Shown in pieces: positions 22,576 through 34,414 of a stretch of DNA of 64,000 nt. The stretch lies in NCBI GenBank assembly GCA_964035795.1, contig OZ038320.1, positions 15,873,760 to 15,937,759 on the forward strand. The letters run 5' to 3'. The position numbers and the translations under genes were made by a program. The stretch comes from Pterobdella sp. o SKG-2022 (lineage: Eukaryota > Annelida > Clitellata > Hirudinida > Piscicolidae). The notes beneath the pieces are model-generated. The model saw nothing but the letters and a program-made list of their open reading frames with translations. It had not been told where the DNA came from and did not search any database. Numbering within the stretch: position 1 is the stretch's first letter; every line of letters begins with the position of its first letter.

Positions 22576-24120
22576 TTCAGAATTTATAATAATAATAATT
22601 TAAATAGCGCCTTTTAAGTATCGTTCAGAAGCGCTCTGCTATGAACTGCTTAAAGAAGAAAGTTTTTAGGTTTATAAGAAAAATAGGATAGAAAGAAGAT
22701 TTAAGATTAGGAGGAAGAGAGTTCCAGAGAAGAAGACTAGAAAAAGAAAAACCAGTTTTAGCATAAGCATGAGAGAGAGAGATAATGAAGAGTTGAAAGC
22801 GAGTAGAGCATCGTAGGCCGGCACTTTTAGGAGGTAGTAAGAGGTTGAAAAGATAGGAAGGTGAAGTAGAATAAAAAATTTTATAGAAGAAAAAACAGAT
22901 TTTGAAGGTAGAGTGAAACTGAAGAGGTAGCCAGTGAAGATCAACAATGGATGGAAAGATATGGGAGATTTTAAGAGTATGTGAGACCAGGCATGCAACA
23001 GAGTTGAAAGCTTTAGTTAGAGAGTAGAAAGTAGATTTAGGAAGACTAAAGAACAAAGAGTTGCAGTAATCATGTCGGGAGAAAACAAGAGAGCAGATAA
23101 GAAGCTTAAGAGAGGCATCATCTAGATAAGAAGAGATCTGTCTGATACGTCGTAGGTGAAAGTAACAAGAAGAAGCAACAGAGAGAATTTGAGAAATAAA
23201 AAAAAAAGGGAAGAATGGAAGAAAAAGCCAAAACAGCGAATAATGGAAGGGGGATAGATAGTAAGGTCAGAGCTCATAATGGGATGGAGAGAGGAAGGAA
23301 GAGATTTGGACCTAGATAGAGTTAAATTCAGAAAGATTAAGTTTTAGATGCATGAAGTCATTCTATGAAAGAATAGAAGAAAGACAACGACTAAGCCTTT
23401 CAAGAGTAAAAGAAAGGGAAGAGAGAGGAAAAGAAGAGAAGATATAGATGTCATCAGCAAAAAGCTGTTTTTGAAAAGAAAGATTCGATATGACAAGGGA
23501 GATGAGAGGTATAAAGAATAAAGAGCATAGGTCTGAGAACCGATCTCTGAGAAACACCAAGAAGAACAGAGAGAGGAGAAGAAGAAGAATTGTTAATAGA
23601 AACACTGGAGGAACAGTTAGAAAGATATGAGGTAAGCAAGGAAAGTGAGAAGTCGGAAATACCAAAAAAGGAGTTGAAATGCTGCAGTAAAAGTGAGTGG
23701 TCAACGGTATCAAAAACAGAAAATAAGTCAAAAGAAAAAAGAAGGGAAAGCTTACCAGAGTCGAAAGCTAGAAGAGCACTTGTAGAGATTTTTAGAAAGC
23801 AGGTTTCAGTAGAGAGCGAGGGTCGAAAGCCAGATTGAGTAGGAAAAAGGTTGTTAGAAATAAGGAAGTTTGAAAGTTGGAAGTAAATAGCTTTTTGAAG
23901 AATTTTGGAGAAAAAAAAAGGTTAGAAATGGGACGGTAGTTGGAGATGATAGAAGGATTGAGAGAAGGTTTTTTCAGTATTGGAGTAACGATAGATGATT
24001 TAAAGGAGGTGGGAAATTTAGAAGTAGCTAGAGAAGGTTTATAAATCAAATAAATCTTTCGATAAATAGCTAAAAGCAAAATTATCAACTCATTCACCCA
24101 ACAATAATTTTAAAATGCAA
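22576..24120 (-). mobile_element. Rex1-like LINE, copy 1, antisense, 5-prime truncated
   Basis: Minus-strand order: FKSSIVTPILKKPSLNPSII and SNYRPISNL (about 23930-24010), a PQ-SVL-P-LF-type RT block (about 23540), LFADDIYIFSSFP with intact FADD (about 23450), then VDLHWLPLQFHSTFKI and LLLWNSLPPNLKS (22650-22960). The 3-prime end reads AAAGGCGCTATTTAAATT and then short ATT repeats, as in Rex1-type elements. Frameshifts show it is dead. It shares block order with the element at 51985-54960 but is clearly divergent from it. Confidence 0.8.
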
Positions 24121-25668
24121 AACTGGACTTGTAAATCAGAAGACATGTAAAGACAAAAAGCGCTTTTGCAGGGGTGCCAGTGATTGATCGATGCGCCTCC
24201 GACTCAGTGCTATTGAAAAGGCGCTTCATTTTAAACTGTATTTGTGAGTTTTGCAGCTAAATTTCTAGAGTTTGCAACTAATGCATGAGATTAATTCAGC
24301 CGCTTTATTAAAAATAATCATTCATTCAAATTATTATGTCAGTTTAAAATTTTTTTTGATGTTTCTTCATTGAATGATTATAGATATACGTTTGGTTGAT
24401 TGTTCCTTTTTTTCCAAAATATCTGTTCAGATCTCTCTTCAAAACGGAAAAAATGCAAAATTCAGTTTTTTTGTGGAGTTTTTATTAATATAAAATTAAT
24501 TTTTCATTTAAACAGTCATTTAATAAATAATTTATTGCTCACTGACAGATGCTTAAAACTTTTCAAGTGCATGTTGAATGGGTGTGAAATATCGATTATT
24601 GATGTGTTTTCCAGTGACATTCTAAATAGAACTTAGAATTGTGACAGTAATGTTGTGGCTTAATGTCGAAGCTGTGAAGTATTAACAATTGAGGCTTAAT
24701 GAAATGTGAATTTACAAGATTGCGTGATTTTAATCGTATAATAATTTAAAAAAAAAGTACTTTTACAAATATTTTTTTTATAAACTTGGAACTAAAATAA
24801 TGGACTTCAAATTCAGGGTCGTCTCGATGACTACTGGTAGGACAAGCTATCAAACAAGTAGCAACTGCTTAAAAATTAATTAAAATTGCGTTTGAATTTT
24901 TAGTTGCAACTTTTTGAGCTTTCAGGTAAACAATTTTTTAACTTTAAAATTTCAGTCTTATGAATCGTTGGCAGTAAAACTGGAAGCTCAAATTCTCAGC
25001 CTTTGAAAAGCTTTTGTGATATTCGTTGAACAAAACTCGAATGAAAGTACCTTGTTAGAATTCGGAAAAAAGTTAAGTATAACAATCTTGCTTAAGTGTC
25101 CATCTAAAAAGTTTTTTGCAGCACAATGAAAATTAAAATAAAAAGAAACCGCAGACGGCAAAAGACAACTTTCAATGATTCATTTTCTCTTACTGTGAGT
25201 ATATTTAACACGAAAAGAATCCAATAGTATATACTTTTTTAATTAATAAATTTGAAATTTTTATTCAACCGTTTTATTATTTCAAATGCTTTTTGAATCA
25301 TTAATCTCTGATGTTTTTTATTGAACTTTTAAAGTAGATCGATGCTTTTTTAATAAAAAGGCACTAAAGAGTTTTACAACAGTCGTTTTGTCTTTTATTC
25401 TAATTTTTGGCTTTCGTGCATTGTATTTTACTATTAACAGAGGTGCTTTATAAAAATATTGGAAGCTTTAGTCAAAATAACTCAAATCCTGCGTGAATAA
25501 GACTTACACATGAATAAGTACAGTTTTCATTAACCAAAAACACTTTTATTCTGAAAATTTAACATATTTATTTTTTTTAAATTCAAAGATTTTTGTTAGT
25601 GCACATAATCAAATTCGAAATTCAAAATTAATTTGATAGTTACATGACTTTATTGGGTTTTTTAAAAG
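24121..25668. other. AT-rich intergenic DNA
   Basis: No supported gene. A slightly GC-richer patch lies at about 24160-24230 without recognisable identity. Confidence 0.4.
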
Positions 25669-25678
25669 CAACTCATAC

Positions 25679-25910
25679 CTTTTCAGAGACATCGTATGTA
25701 TTTTTCTTCAATATTTTTTAATGAAAAACATCGAATAAGAGGAATTTTTAAAACATTTATTGAGAATAAAAAGCTATAATTTTCGATAAGTTTAGCCTTA
25801 GCATAAATCTTTAGCTAACGTTTTATGATAAGGCTAAACTTATCGAAAATTATAGCTTTTGATTCTCAATAAATGTATTAAAAATTTCCCTTTTCTAATG
25901 TTTTTCGTTA
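25679..25910. mobile_element. P2 foldback element
   Basis: Near-perfect inverted repeat with arms of about 80 bases (left about 25719-25800, right about 25829-25910) sharing AAGCTATAATTTTCGATAAG. A 40-base unpaired segment precedes the left arm. The direct repeat CAACTCATAC flanks the unit at 25669-25678 and 25911-25920, a likely 10-base target duplication. Single-arm relatives occur at 9475, 34085 and 51567. No coding capacity. Confidence 0.65.
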
Positions 25911-25920
25911 CAACTCATAC

Positions 25921-27589
25921 TTTTTACGCACTAAACGTTTCATCCAATTATACAAACTTGATATTTTTGAGAGTTTTGCTTAAATGTTTTAATATTACAA
26001 ATATAGAAAGAAACAATAACTGAAATGGTCTTACAACCACCAACCACAATCAACGTGACGAATGAAGTAACCAATCAAAATCAATTTGGAAGGAAACTCG
26101 TCATCACGCAGCCCACCAATCAATCATTCTTTATAGAATGCTCTTTTCAGTGAGTGACTTCTGGGATACTTTGGGTGGTTTGTTTCTTTATTTAAGATAT
26201 CACTATACTCACAGCAAATTTATGTATCATTTTAAGTTACTGTAAAACGTTTTTTTTTATTTAAGTTTTTTTTTCGTTAAAAACTATCAATGAAGTTCAA
26301 AATTTTAATTTGGTTTTGGGTGTTAATAAAAGCATTCAACTTTCAAGAAATCCTTTATGTTATTGTAATATTTCAAAAAAAAGTTTATTTTACCAAAGTT
26401 TGTTTATTTAATATATGTAGTTTTGAATTATTTTTTGCAAAAATTGTTTTAATTTTGAATGCATCACACAAACTTCAAAAGTTGTCACTCAAGCGTGACG
26501 CGAAAAACATTTTCAAACTCAACCTTTTGAACTGAACCTCAAGCCATCAATCTCATGCCTTAAAAAAAGCTTCTTTCGAAAAGTTTGTTTTCAATAAATG
26601 CTTATAATCATTTCCAAACGTGATTTTTATTCTAAATTTTTTGTAAAAAAAAATAAAGCTATATTTTATTTTATATAAATAATTTAAAAAATTGAAAGCA
26701 CCGAAACAAAATTTCATTAGAAGACACGCAGAAGTTGGAAAGATTGATAAAATTATAACTGTTCAAAAGCTCTTAGGCGAAATTCATAGATTAAATGAAG
26801 CGTTCAAAAAATCAATAAAAAGCGGGAATTAGAACATGAAAAATCTTCTACACATTTTGTGTCTACAGTCCTTCAGTTCTTTTCCTATAAAGAAGCAATA
26901 AATTCTCAATGAAAAAATAAAATAATTATATCTCCCATCATCATTATTACGATTTTTTTAATAATGCTTGAAATTTTTTGAATACAGTTAATAATATTTC
27001 ATTTAGCAGACATCTTTAACAAAACTAATCAAACAAAATTATATGCCTATACGTATGGTATATTAAAAAAAATCGAAAGTTTTTTTAAATTTTAAATTTC
27101 TTTAACAATCCGAACCTGATCAGATTTCCTACTGTGCTTTATTTTTGTTTTTTATTTGTTAGTTCACAGTTTGATAATGTGCTGCAAGCCGACTCTCTGC
27201 TTGAGGTTTTAATAACTTCATCTTTTGTCAAGTTTCCTTTTTTTTAATTTTTATTCATTAATGCATATTTTTCTATTGAAATTTTTTAAATTTTTTATCA
27301 ATATTATACTATTTTGAAATGCCTAGCTAAAATATAAAATATAGTAAACACAGGGTTCAATTTATTTAATATGGATACAAGGCTTTCACTAAATAGTACT
27401 TACATGGTTCTGTTCATAAAATCTCGCCACATCTTATATTGAAAGAACTTTTGACCAAAAAGGTATATTCATTTTTGAATTATCTCATTAAAAGCTTTTG
27501 AAAAATTTGATGAAAAGATAAAATCAAAGTATCTTCTTTGAATTTAGGTAATTTGAAGAGCAGAAACAGTTTGTATTAAAGACGTTCCC
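25921..27589. other. AT-rich DNA with a possible promoter-like patch
   Basis: Contains two CCAATCA boxes, a TCGTCATCACG word and a TTTATAGA word between about 26069 and 26137, overlapping a 42-codon frame that starts at 26025. Nothing else recognisable. Confidence 0.3.
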
Positions 27590-27769
27590 AAATTTCTTTT
27601 GCCTGGAGATCGTTCTCGTGGTAGACTAGCAAAATCCTGGCTGAGTTGGTTTGAAAAGGATATAGAATTTTTGTCTGAAAAATTTGGTCCCATTCAAAAA
27701 AGTAGGATAGAGGAGACGTATAACCGACTGCTGTCTACTCCAGCTACTTGGGCACCCACATCCGAGAAG
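27590..27769 (+). pseudogene. Retroelement-like C-terminal fragment
   Basis: An open stretch reads PGDRSRGRLAKSWLSWFEKD followed by a basic region. This resembles the RGRP-K-W block near the C-terminus of several LINE proteins, but it is too short to assign. It runs straight into R1 copy 2. Confidence 0.35.
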
Positions 27770-28010
27770 GAATCCACCTGGTTTCGAGTGTGCACTATAA
27801 CAGAAGTGTCGAAGAGGTTCTCAACTACGTCAGCTCCCAAATACAGAGCATTTCTAGAATCCATTCATCATTTATCCACTGCTCACCAAAAGTCACAACC
27901 AGCTGGAAGCTACATGTTTTTTTCGGTACTCGCTCCGAGGAGTATCAGAAGAAACTTTTGAAGTTGACGCTCAACAAAAAAAACAACAGTCACAGCAATA
28001 TGAACTTTTT
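27770..28010 (+). repeat. Interspersed repeat R1, copy 2
   Basis: Aligns with 440-705 in the same orientation. Shared words include GTGTGCACT, TACGTCAGC and CACTGCTCACCAAAAGTCACA. Reads SVEEVLNYVSSQIQSISRIH in the frame matching copies 1 and 3. Ends in an A/C-rich run, as in copy 1. Confidence 0.7.
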
Positions 28011-28194
28011 CCTATGCCTTACTTAAATATTTTCCAATAAACGTGGAATATGGACAATTTTAAGCTCAAATATCATAAAAATTGGATAGTAAAATTAAAA
28101 AAATTAATTGAATTTTGAAAATATAACCTTTTAATTCGTCGAGCCAAACAAAAATTTTCAAATGAAAACACTCAGGAGTTTATTTTATTCCACG

Positions 28195-29580
28195 CCTACC
28201 ACAAGTCACAATAAACAAAAGTCTTGATGCCCTTTCATCTGTAGAGGAAGTCACCAGAGCCATTAAACAATTGTCAGTAGGTAAAGCACCAGGTTTTGAC
28301 GCAATACCGGCAGAAGTATTCAAAGCTGATGGCACTTCGCTTAAAAGAAAATTCACTGATTTGTTTCCATTTCGCTAGAAAGAAGAAACGCTTCCACAAG
28401 AATTTAAAGACGCTACCATTTTGCACATATACAAGAGAAAAGAAAACAAACGATCATGCGACAATCATAGAAGTATTTCTCTTCTTTCAATTGCAGAAAA
28501 GATCTTGGCTCATGTTTTCTTGAACCGCTAACTGAAGCATTTCGAGCAGAATTCATTACTAAAAATCAATGCGGATTCCAAGATGGTGGAAGAACAATTG
28601 ACATAATCTTTGCAGCTGATCAACTCTAAGAAAATTGTATGGAGCAATAAGAAGATCTGTTTATGACTTGTCTACCTCACTAAAGCATTTGGTTCAGTGA
28701 ACAGAGATGGGTTAAACAAGATCTTATCAAAGTTTGGCTTCAAAAATGAAAGAAATTTCAATCAAAGAACTTTTTTGCCGACGATTGTGCGCTCAACGCT
28801 ATCACTGAGCATCAGATGCATTGTGAGGTAGACCAATTTTCATCCTTTTGTGAAAATTTTGGGTTAACCATCAACATCAAAAAAACGGAAGTGATGTATC
28901 AGCCTGCCCCAAAAACCCTTACCACAAACCTCACATTTCTGTGAAGGGACAGAGGCTACAGGCAGTAGATAACTTCACTTATCTCGACAGCACCCTTTCT
29001 CGCTGTGCAAACATTGAAGATGAGGTCAAGAATCGAATTGCCAAAGCTAGCTGGGCTTTTGGAAGCTTGAAGAAAAAAGTTTGGGATAAAAAAAATTTCA
29101 CAGTTTACGAAAGTCAGTCTACAAAGCCGTATTATTGACCACACTAATTTATGGCTGTGAAATCTGAAAAATTTACAAACGCCACAAAAAACATTTCCAA
29201 CATTATCATACTCGATGTCTTCGCAGGATTCTTAACATACGCTGGAATGATATGATTCCTAATACTGATGTTTTAGAAAGAGCAAATCTTTTCAGTGTTG
29301 TTACGATGATTCTTAAGGCACAGATGCGATGGGCTGGTCATGTTTCTCGTATGGTGGACTCAAGAATTCGAAACAACTCTTCTATGGCCAACTCAAAAAT
29401 GGTCAGAAAAATGTTGGAGCTCTACGCAAACGCTATAAAGACTCCTTGAAGGCGCATCTAAAAGACTTCAACATAGACGTCTTCACTTGGGAAAAAGCTG
29501 CTTCTGACAGACCTGCCTGGCGTAAAACAATCCTCAATGGTGCATTTTTCTCAAAAAAAAAACAGTTAAATGTGGCTTAG
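28195..29580 (+). mobile_element. LINE C, copy 1 (5-prime truncated, degenerate)
   Basis: In order but in several frames: EEVTRAIKQLSVGKAPGFDA, LPQEFKDATILHIYKRKENK, NHRSISLLSIAEKILAHVFL, FADDCALNAITEHQ (FADD at about 28775), GLTINIKKTEVMYQPAPK, FTYLDSTLSRC, AQMRWAGHVSRM and KDSLKAHLKDFNID. These are RT and post-RT blocks of a widespread non-LTR family also seen antisense at 42190-43812. Much of the palm between the fingers and FADD is missing or garbled, and the terminal finger of copy 2 is absent here. Confidence 0.8.
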
Positions 29581-31280
29581 AGGAATGAAATTCAGTTTTG
29601 ATAAGTATCATATTTTCTATTGTAGCCCTAAAGCTTTTTGGGATAAAAACCTCAACTTTGCTGCCATAGAAACAAAGTGGTTAAGAAAATGTATAAGTAC
29701 GGCCATTATATGTGATGAATAGAGACTTTTGGACGGATTTCATCACGTGTTTTCTTTCATTCTTTTTTCCTAAATTATTTATCTGTGATTTATTGTTTTT
29801 TTTCATCGTCTTTAAATTCACTCTTTTATCTTGCCTCGTTTGATTTTCGCTGTTTTTTATTAATAAATCTGATTTTTTTAATTAAACATATAGCTTCGTT
29901 TACTGAGAAATTCGAGAAAAAGCGTGAAAATTATAGAAAATATTCATGAGCTCATTTGTATTTCAAATACATAAGTAAAAAAAAGTAGTGAAAGCCATTA
30001 ATAATAGAATTTTGATGATGAATGCATGGTTCGATGCAGCTCGGATCGATCTTCAATCAATTCACATCCTCATGTCTACATTTCAGACGGGTTTATAAAC
30101 CATTCTATATTTGTGCCGATATTTTTTATCGAAAAAAAGATTTAATTTGAAAATTTGTCTTTCTAGGTCGAAAAAATGTTAAATTAAACACTGACATTAT
30201 TTAGGTTGGGTTTATATGTAAATATAAAAGAGATGTTTAAAACGCTAAGATTTTCGTGATTGCTTTTTTGATCTTTGCAGTTTCATAAAGAATTAATTAC
30301 ACAAATGAGTTTTTTGAAACTTTGATATTGCCATAAAAATATTAATCGATGCTATAAATTTGCAATTCTGAGCTTTTATCTCGAAGCTGTTTTGTTTTTG
30401 AGACATTTTTCTGCAAATTTTTTGAATAGATTTTTTCAAGGTATTTTCAATTTAATAAAAGTTTTTTAACAAAAAACTGAGTGTTCTCAAAAAATTTTTC
30501 ATTTCACAAAAGCTTTCATTTCAAAATGTTTACTTTGCTTATTTTACTCTATATGTTTCGCTTAAAAGTTTACAAATGCTTCAAAAATAAAAAGGTGGAA
30601 ATGCATTAAAAAAATAAGTTCAAGCTATCAACAATATACTGACAAAAAATTAAAGACTACACTTTTTTATGAGGTATGAAAGAATTTTCACAATGGTTCA
30701 AAAAAGTGTGCAAGCATCAAGTATTTGTTTAAACGACTGAGTCCGAGCCATTAGTAAACATTAATAATGGAAAATATTCAAGCCATACTAGCCGAAATGA
30801 ATATATTTATTTCAATAGTTGAAACGAAATCAAGTTCATATTTTTACTAAATTTATATTTCAAATCAGATTTGAGAAAATTAAAATCTTCTGTAGAAAAT
30901 ACTGTTATATAAACTGTTTTGTTTGAAGGATGATCCTATGCATATTGGCAGAGATTAATCCGACTGAAATGCTCATGTAATATCATTCAGACAATAATTT
31001 TGTTTTGGGAAATTTCAACATGCTTGGTTTATCTGTTCTGTATAAAAAATGTGCCTAGACTAAAAAAATGTTCGAATGTTCCCTATAATTTTCTATCAGA
31101 CTCCATTGCTAATAAGTTATGTTTTAATACTTTAATAGTGAAAATTTTTTTTTGAGTTCTAATTAAAATATTTAGTGTCAAAATAACTTTTTGATGAACT
31201 ATTGGGTTTGAAATAAATAAATCGAGTTATTTTAACAAAACTTGAATATTCTATATATTTATGTTACAATTAAAGAAACA
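29581..31280. other. AT-rich intergenic DNA
   Basis: No supported gene or repeat. Confidence 0.4.
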
Positions 31281-31291
31281 TGTATATAATA

Positions 31292-31449
31292 GATGAAGTA
31301 CAATAGCCTGAAGCTCAAAGTAAGGACTACAAACACAAAGTATTCATTAAATTTATTTATTATCATGTGATCACTTGATAATGTAAGCTAGCCTTACAAA
31401 AAGCTTCGTGTCATTTAATAAATACTTTGTGTTTGTTGTCCTTACTTTG
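31292..31449 (-). mobile_element. P1 foldback element, copy 1
   Basis: 158 bases flanked by an 11-base direct repeat TGTATATAATA (31281-31291 and 31450-31460). It starts with an unpaired tag (GATGAAGTACAATAGCCTGA), followed by an imperfect inverted repeat whose outer words are AAGTAAGGAC and GTCCTTACTT. The left arm has lost the GACACGAAGCTTTT part kept in the right arm. Same family as 55605-55762, opposite orientation. Confidence 0.8.
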
Positions 31450-31460
31450 TGTATATAATA

Positions 31461-34084
31461 ATCATTTTGAAATTTTCAGGTAAATACGATTCGAATACCA
31501 ACGAAGATTAAAAATTTATATTTAAAAAATACTCCAAACTTTTCAACTATGGAAACTTTCAAAAAATGTAACCAACTTATTCACTGTTCTTTCTTTTTTC
31601 AAAAGATTTTTTCCTTTCAAGTGAGATGTCCCAGCGATAATGATCTCTTCCATGGAAAAAAGATCCATTTTTGACTACCTTTTATATTATTTTTTTGTTG
31701 TTGTAAATCAGTAATGCGTCTAAATCATCAATCACTGAAGTTTATTGACGATTAATACTGTTTTGAAAAAAAGAACAATTTGCCACATACATCATCCATT
31801 GATTTTTTGAAGATCTTTCATTTAATAACAAAAATGTGAACTCAATTCCTTTGTAGTGGACACAATGGTTTAATCGTTTCTAAAAAGACTTCGAAATATC
31901 TTTTCCAAAAAAATGTTTTAGCTTCTATTTTGATTTTATTTAATCAAAAAATTATTAAGCAATTTATATAAAAGAATCAGTGAACACTGGTTGAGCGCCA
32001 CCCATGGTCTCTTCGTGTTCTTTAATAAAATTCTCATTTGTTTTTATAATATTTTCACTCAAAAACCTATACAAAAAAAATTTTTTACATTCAAAAATTT
32101 CTGTTTAAAAACTGAATTTACACATTGTTTTGTATTGTTAAACAAAAATTTTTGCTAATGCAAAACTTCACGCTCGAACGACCTATCGACGTTGTGACAA
32201 ATATGACAAATATGCTTTATATATACAATATTTTGATAATTTTTTTGAATTTTTATTTTTAAAATATTTTTTTTGTTCTAAAAAAACGTATATTTAATAT
32301 TAAATACATAAAATACACATAGTTTTAAGATTCATGGATATCTATGTTGACATATATTATGTAATTTCTTGTATGTTTGTAGAAGCATTTTTAGAGAAAA
32401 TTGGCACAAATGATGAAAAAACAAAATGAAGGAAACCAGGCATAAAAGTAATTTGGTATACAAAAATTGAAACATGTGACAAGTAATTTATATTTTGAAA
32501 ACGTGAAAACGTTACAAAAAGTAAAGATAATTCAAATGAAATACTGTTTTTTTAACAAAGAAAGAAATGAAGAAAATATAAATAACTTAAAGAACAATAA
32601 GATAATGCACAAAACTAAATAAAAATAAAAATTGAAAAACTTAGAAATAAGTGAAGAAGCATTCAAAAGAGCTGAAGTTTGTAAATCTTTTCTTACACTC
32701 AATTGACACCACAACAAGCTTCTCACTTCTGTGGATTCTTTCATGAAATGTGAATATATTTTGAAAGATTCAATTTTTTATTGGAACACACTGTTGTAGA
32801 TGACTGTTTTCTCAAAAGTTCTACTGGCAATTTCATTCTTCTGGCTTTTGTGCTATGATCTGTGAAGCTGTTGTAATTAAAGCTTTTATATTGATACAAT
32901 TGACTATTGAAATTGAATATATAATTTATTGCAAGACGCCAAAAGGTTCTTGTCGCATTATTTTTTTTGTAGCATTTTTTAATTTTTGAAAAAAGGTGGC
33001 TGACGCCTCAGCCCTTGCTCAAACATTCTCCGCACTTACCTAAACTCTTCACCCTTGACCTTTATTTTTACTCTATTTCATATATTGAAAAAAAAATTTC
33101 AAATTTTTGTTTCAAGTTTACTCCAACCGAATCTCGTTTACTTCTGATCATAGTGCATTTCATATTTTCACTGTTATAAAATTCTTTTCATTTTCTTCTG
33201 TATTCTATTTTATTCTTAGAGTTGATTATTATATATCAAATGTTTTAAAAAAATTTGATGTTTCACAATCAAGAATTTTTTATTCCATAAGTTTGTATGA
33301 ACCTTCTTTGTTGCATTCTGTTCTTGTGCTTCACTAAATTTTTGTTTTTTTAATTATTCGTTCATGAAAACCCACAATTATTGTTGTTTCTTATAGTAAT
33401 TTTTTTTAATCTATGAAGAATACAAAAATTAACACTTTTTTTTTCGAAAAAAAAAATTTAAAGTAAAAAGTTCATAATGCATTATTATATGATATGAATG
33501 TAGTTGATGTTTGTTATCAACAGAGCTAACCATACAATTCTTATTATTTTTATCTTCACAACCAATTTTCTTTTGTATTGTATTTGTAATAGACTGCTTT
33601 ATCTCACCGAAGTCTAGCTCATTCACTTGTTTGTTTTTCTTAGTTCAATTCATTCATCTCAAACGCAAATATATCACTAATAACGGTTAATTCATGCATC
33701 TCATTTTAGGTCAAAACGACTTGGTTCGCTGCTAAAAGCATCCGTAAAAAATTCAACAATATGTCGATTCACGCCTATTATTGCCACCAACAACTTTTCA
33801 CGAGCAGCTAAATCATGAAAAATGTGCAAAAAAAAATTATCCTTTTTATCGTCATCCCTAAAAGGGGTGTCCAAAAATAACCGGCTCTAGCCTTACTTAG
33901 TCACCAATATATTTTTTTTTGCACTTCGTGCTTTTATTAGTGAAAAATAAAAAACCTTGAATAAGAAAAGCCAAAGGGTTACGCAGAACACGCGAGAGGC
34001 ACTTCTTAGTGAAGTCAAAAATATAATATAACATATTGAGCTTTAAAAACATCAATTGAGGATTCATACATTTATTTAAAAAAT
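31461..34084. other. AT-rich intergenic DNA
   Basis: No supported gene. Short frames at 32532-32744, 33107-33337 and 33429-33626 show no recognisable domain. Confidence 0.4.
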
Positions 34085-34135
34085 CTATAATTTTTGATAA
34101 GTATAAACTTATTATAAAACATTAGCATGATAAAG
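34085..34135 (-). repeat. P2 repeat, single-arm copy
   Basis: On the minus strand reads GCTAATGTTTTATAATAAG and then CTTATCAAAAATTATAGATT, a diverged copy of the P2 right arm. Confidence 0.5.
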
Positions 34136-34159
34136 CTATAATTAGATAAGAAATAAAAG

Positions 34160-34370
34160 AGGTTTTAACTGCAAAAGCCACGCCAGCTTCTTTTTTTATA
34201 TTTATGTGGCTTACCTTTCTAAAAACAGTGTAAACTCCGTCTGATACATTTCCTTCACCTGTCAGTCGAGTTTTAGATAATGCCACTACGTCTAAGCCAT
34301 AGCGATGGAGCTCCCTAGAGATTGAAGCATTGCGTCTTTCAGGACGCTTACTCGATGCTGGAAAAAGTGA
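34160..34370 (-). pseudogene. Antisense LINE endonuclease fragment
   Basis: On the minus strand reads SKRPERRNASISRELHRYGL, DVVALSKTRLTGEGNVSDG and KKEAGVAFAVKTS, the N-terminal endonuclease blocks of the LINE C type. It lies head-to-head against sense LINE B at about 34415. Confidence 0.7.
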
Positions 34371-34414
34371 TGACAACAAAAATAAAAGTTGAAAAAACAG
34401 ACACATAAATTTCA

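Noticed and set aside
31292..31449. Hammerhead ribozyme in the P1 tag (CTGATGA plus GAAA core)
   Set aside because: The core words are not both present in order.
33850..33880. AGGGGTGTCCAAAAATAACC as a mariner-type terminal repeat
   Set aside because: No matching inverted copy and no transposase nearby.
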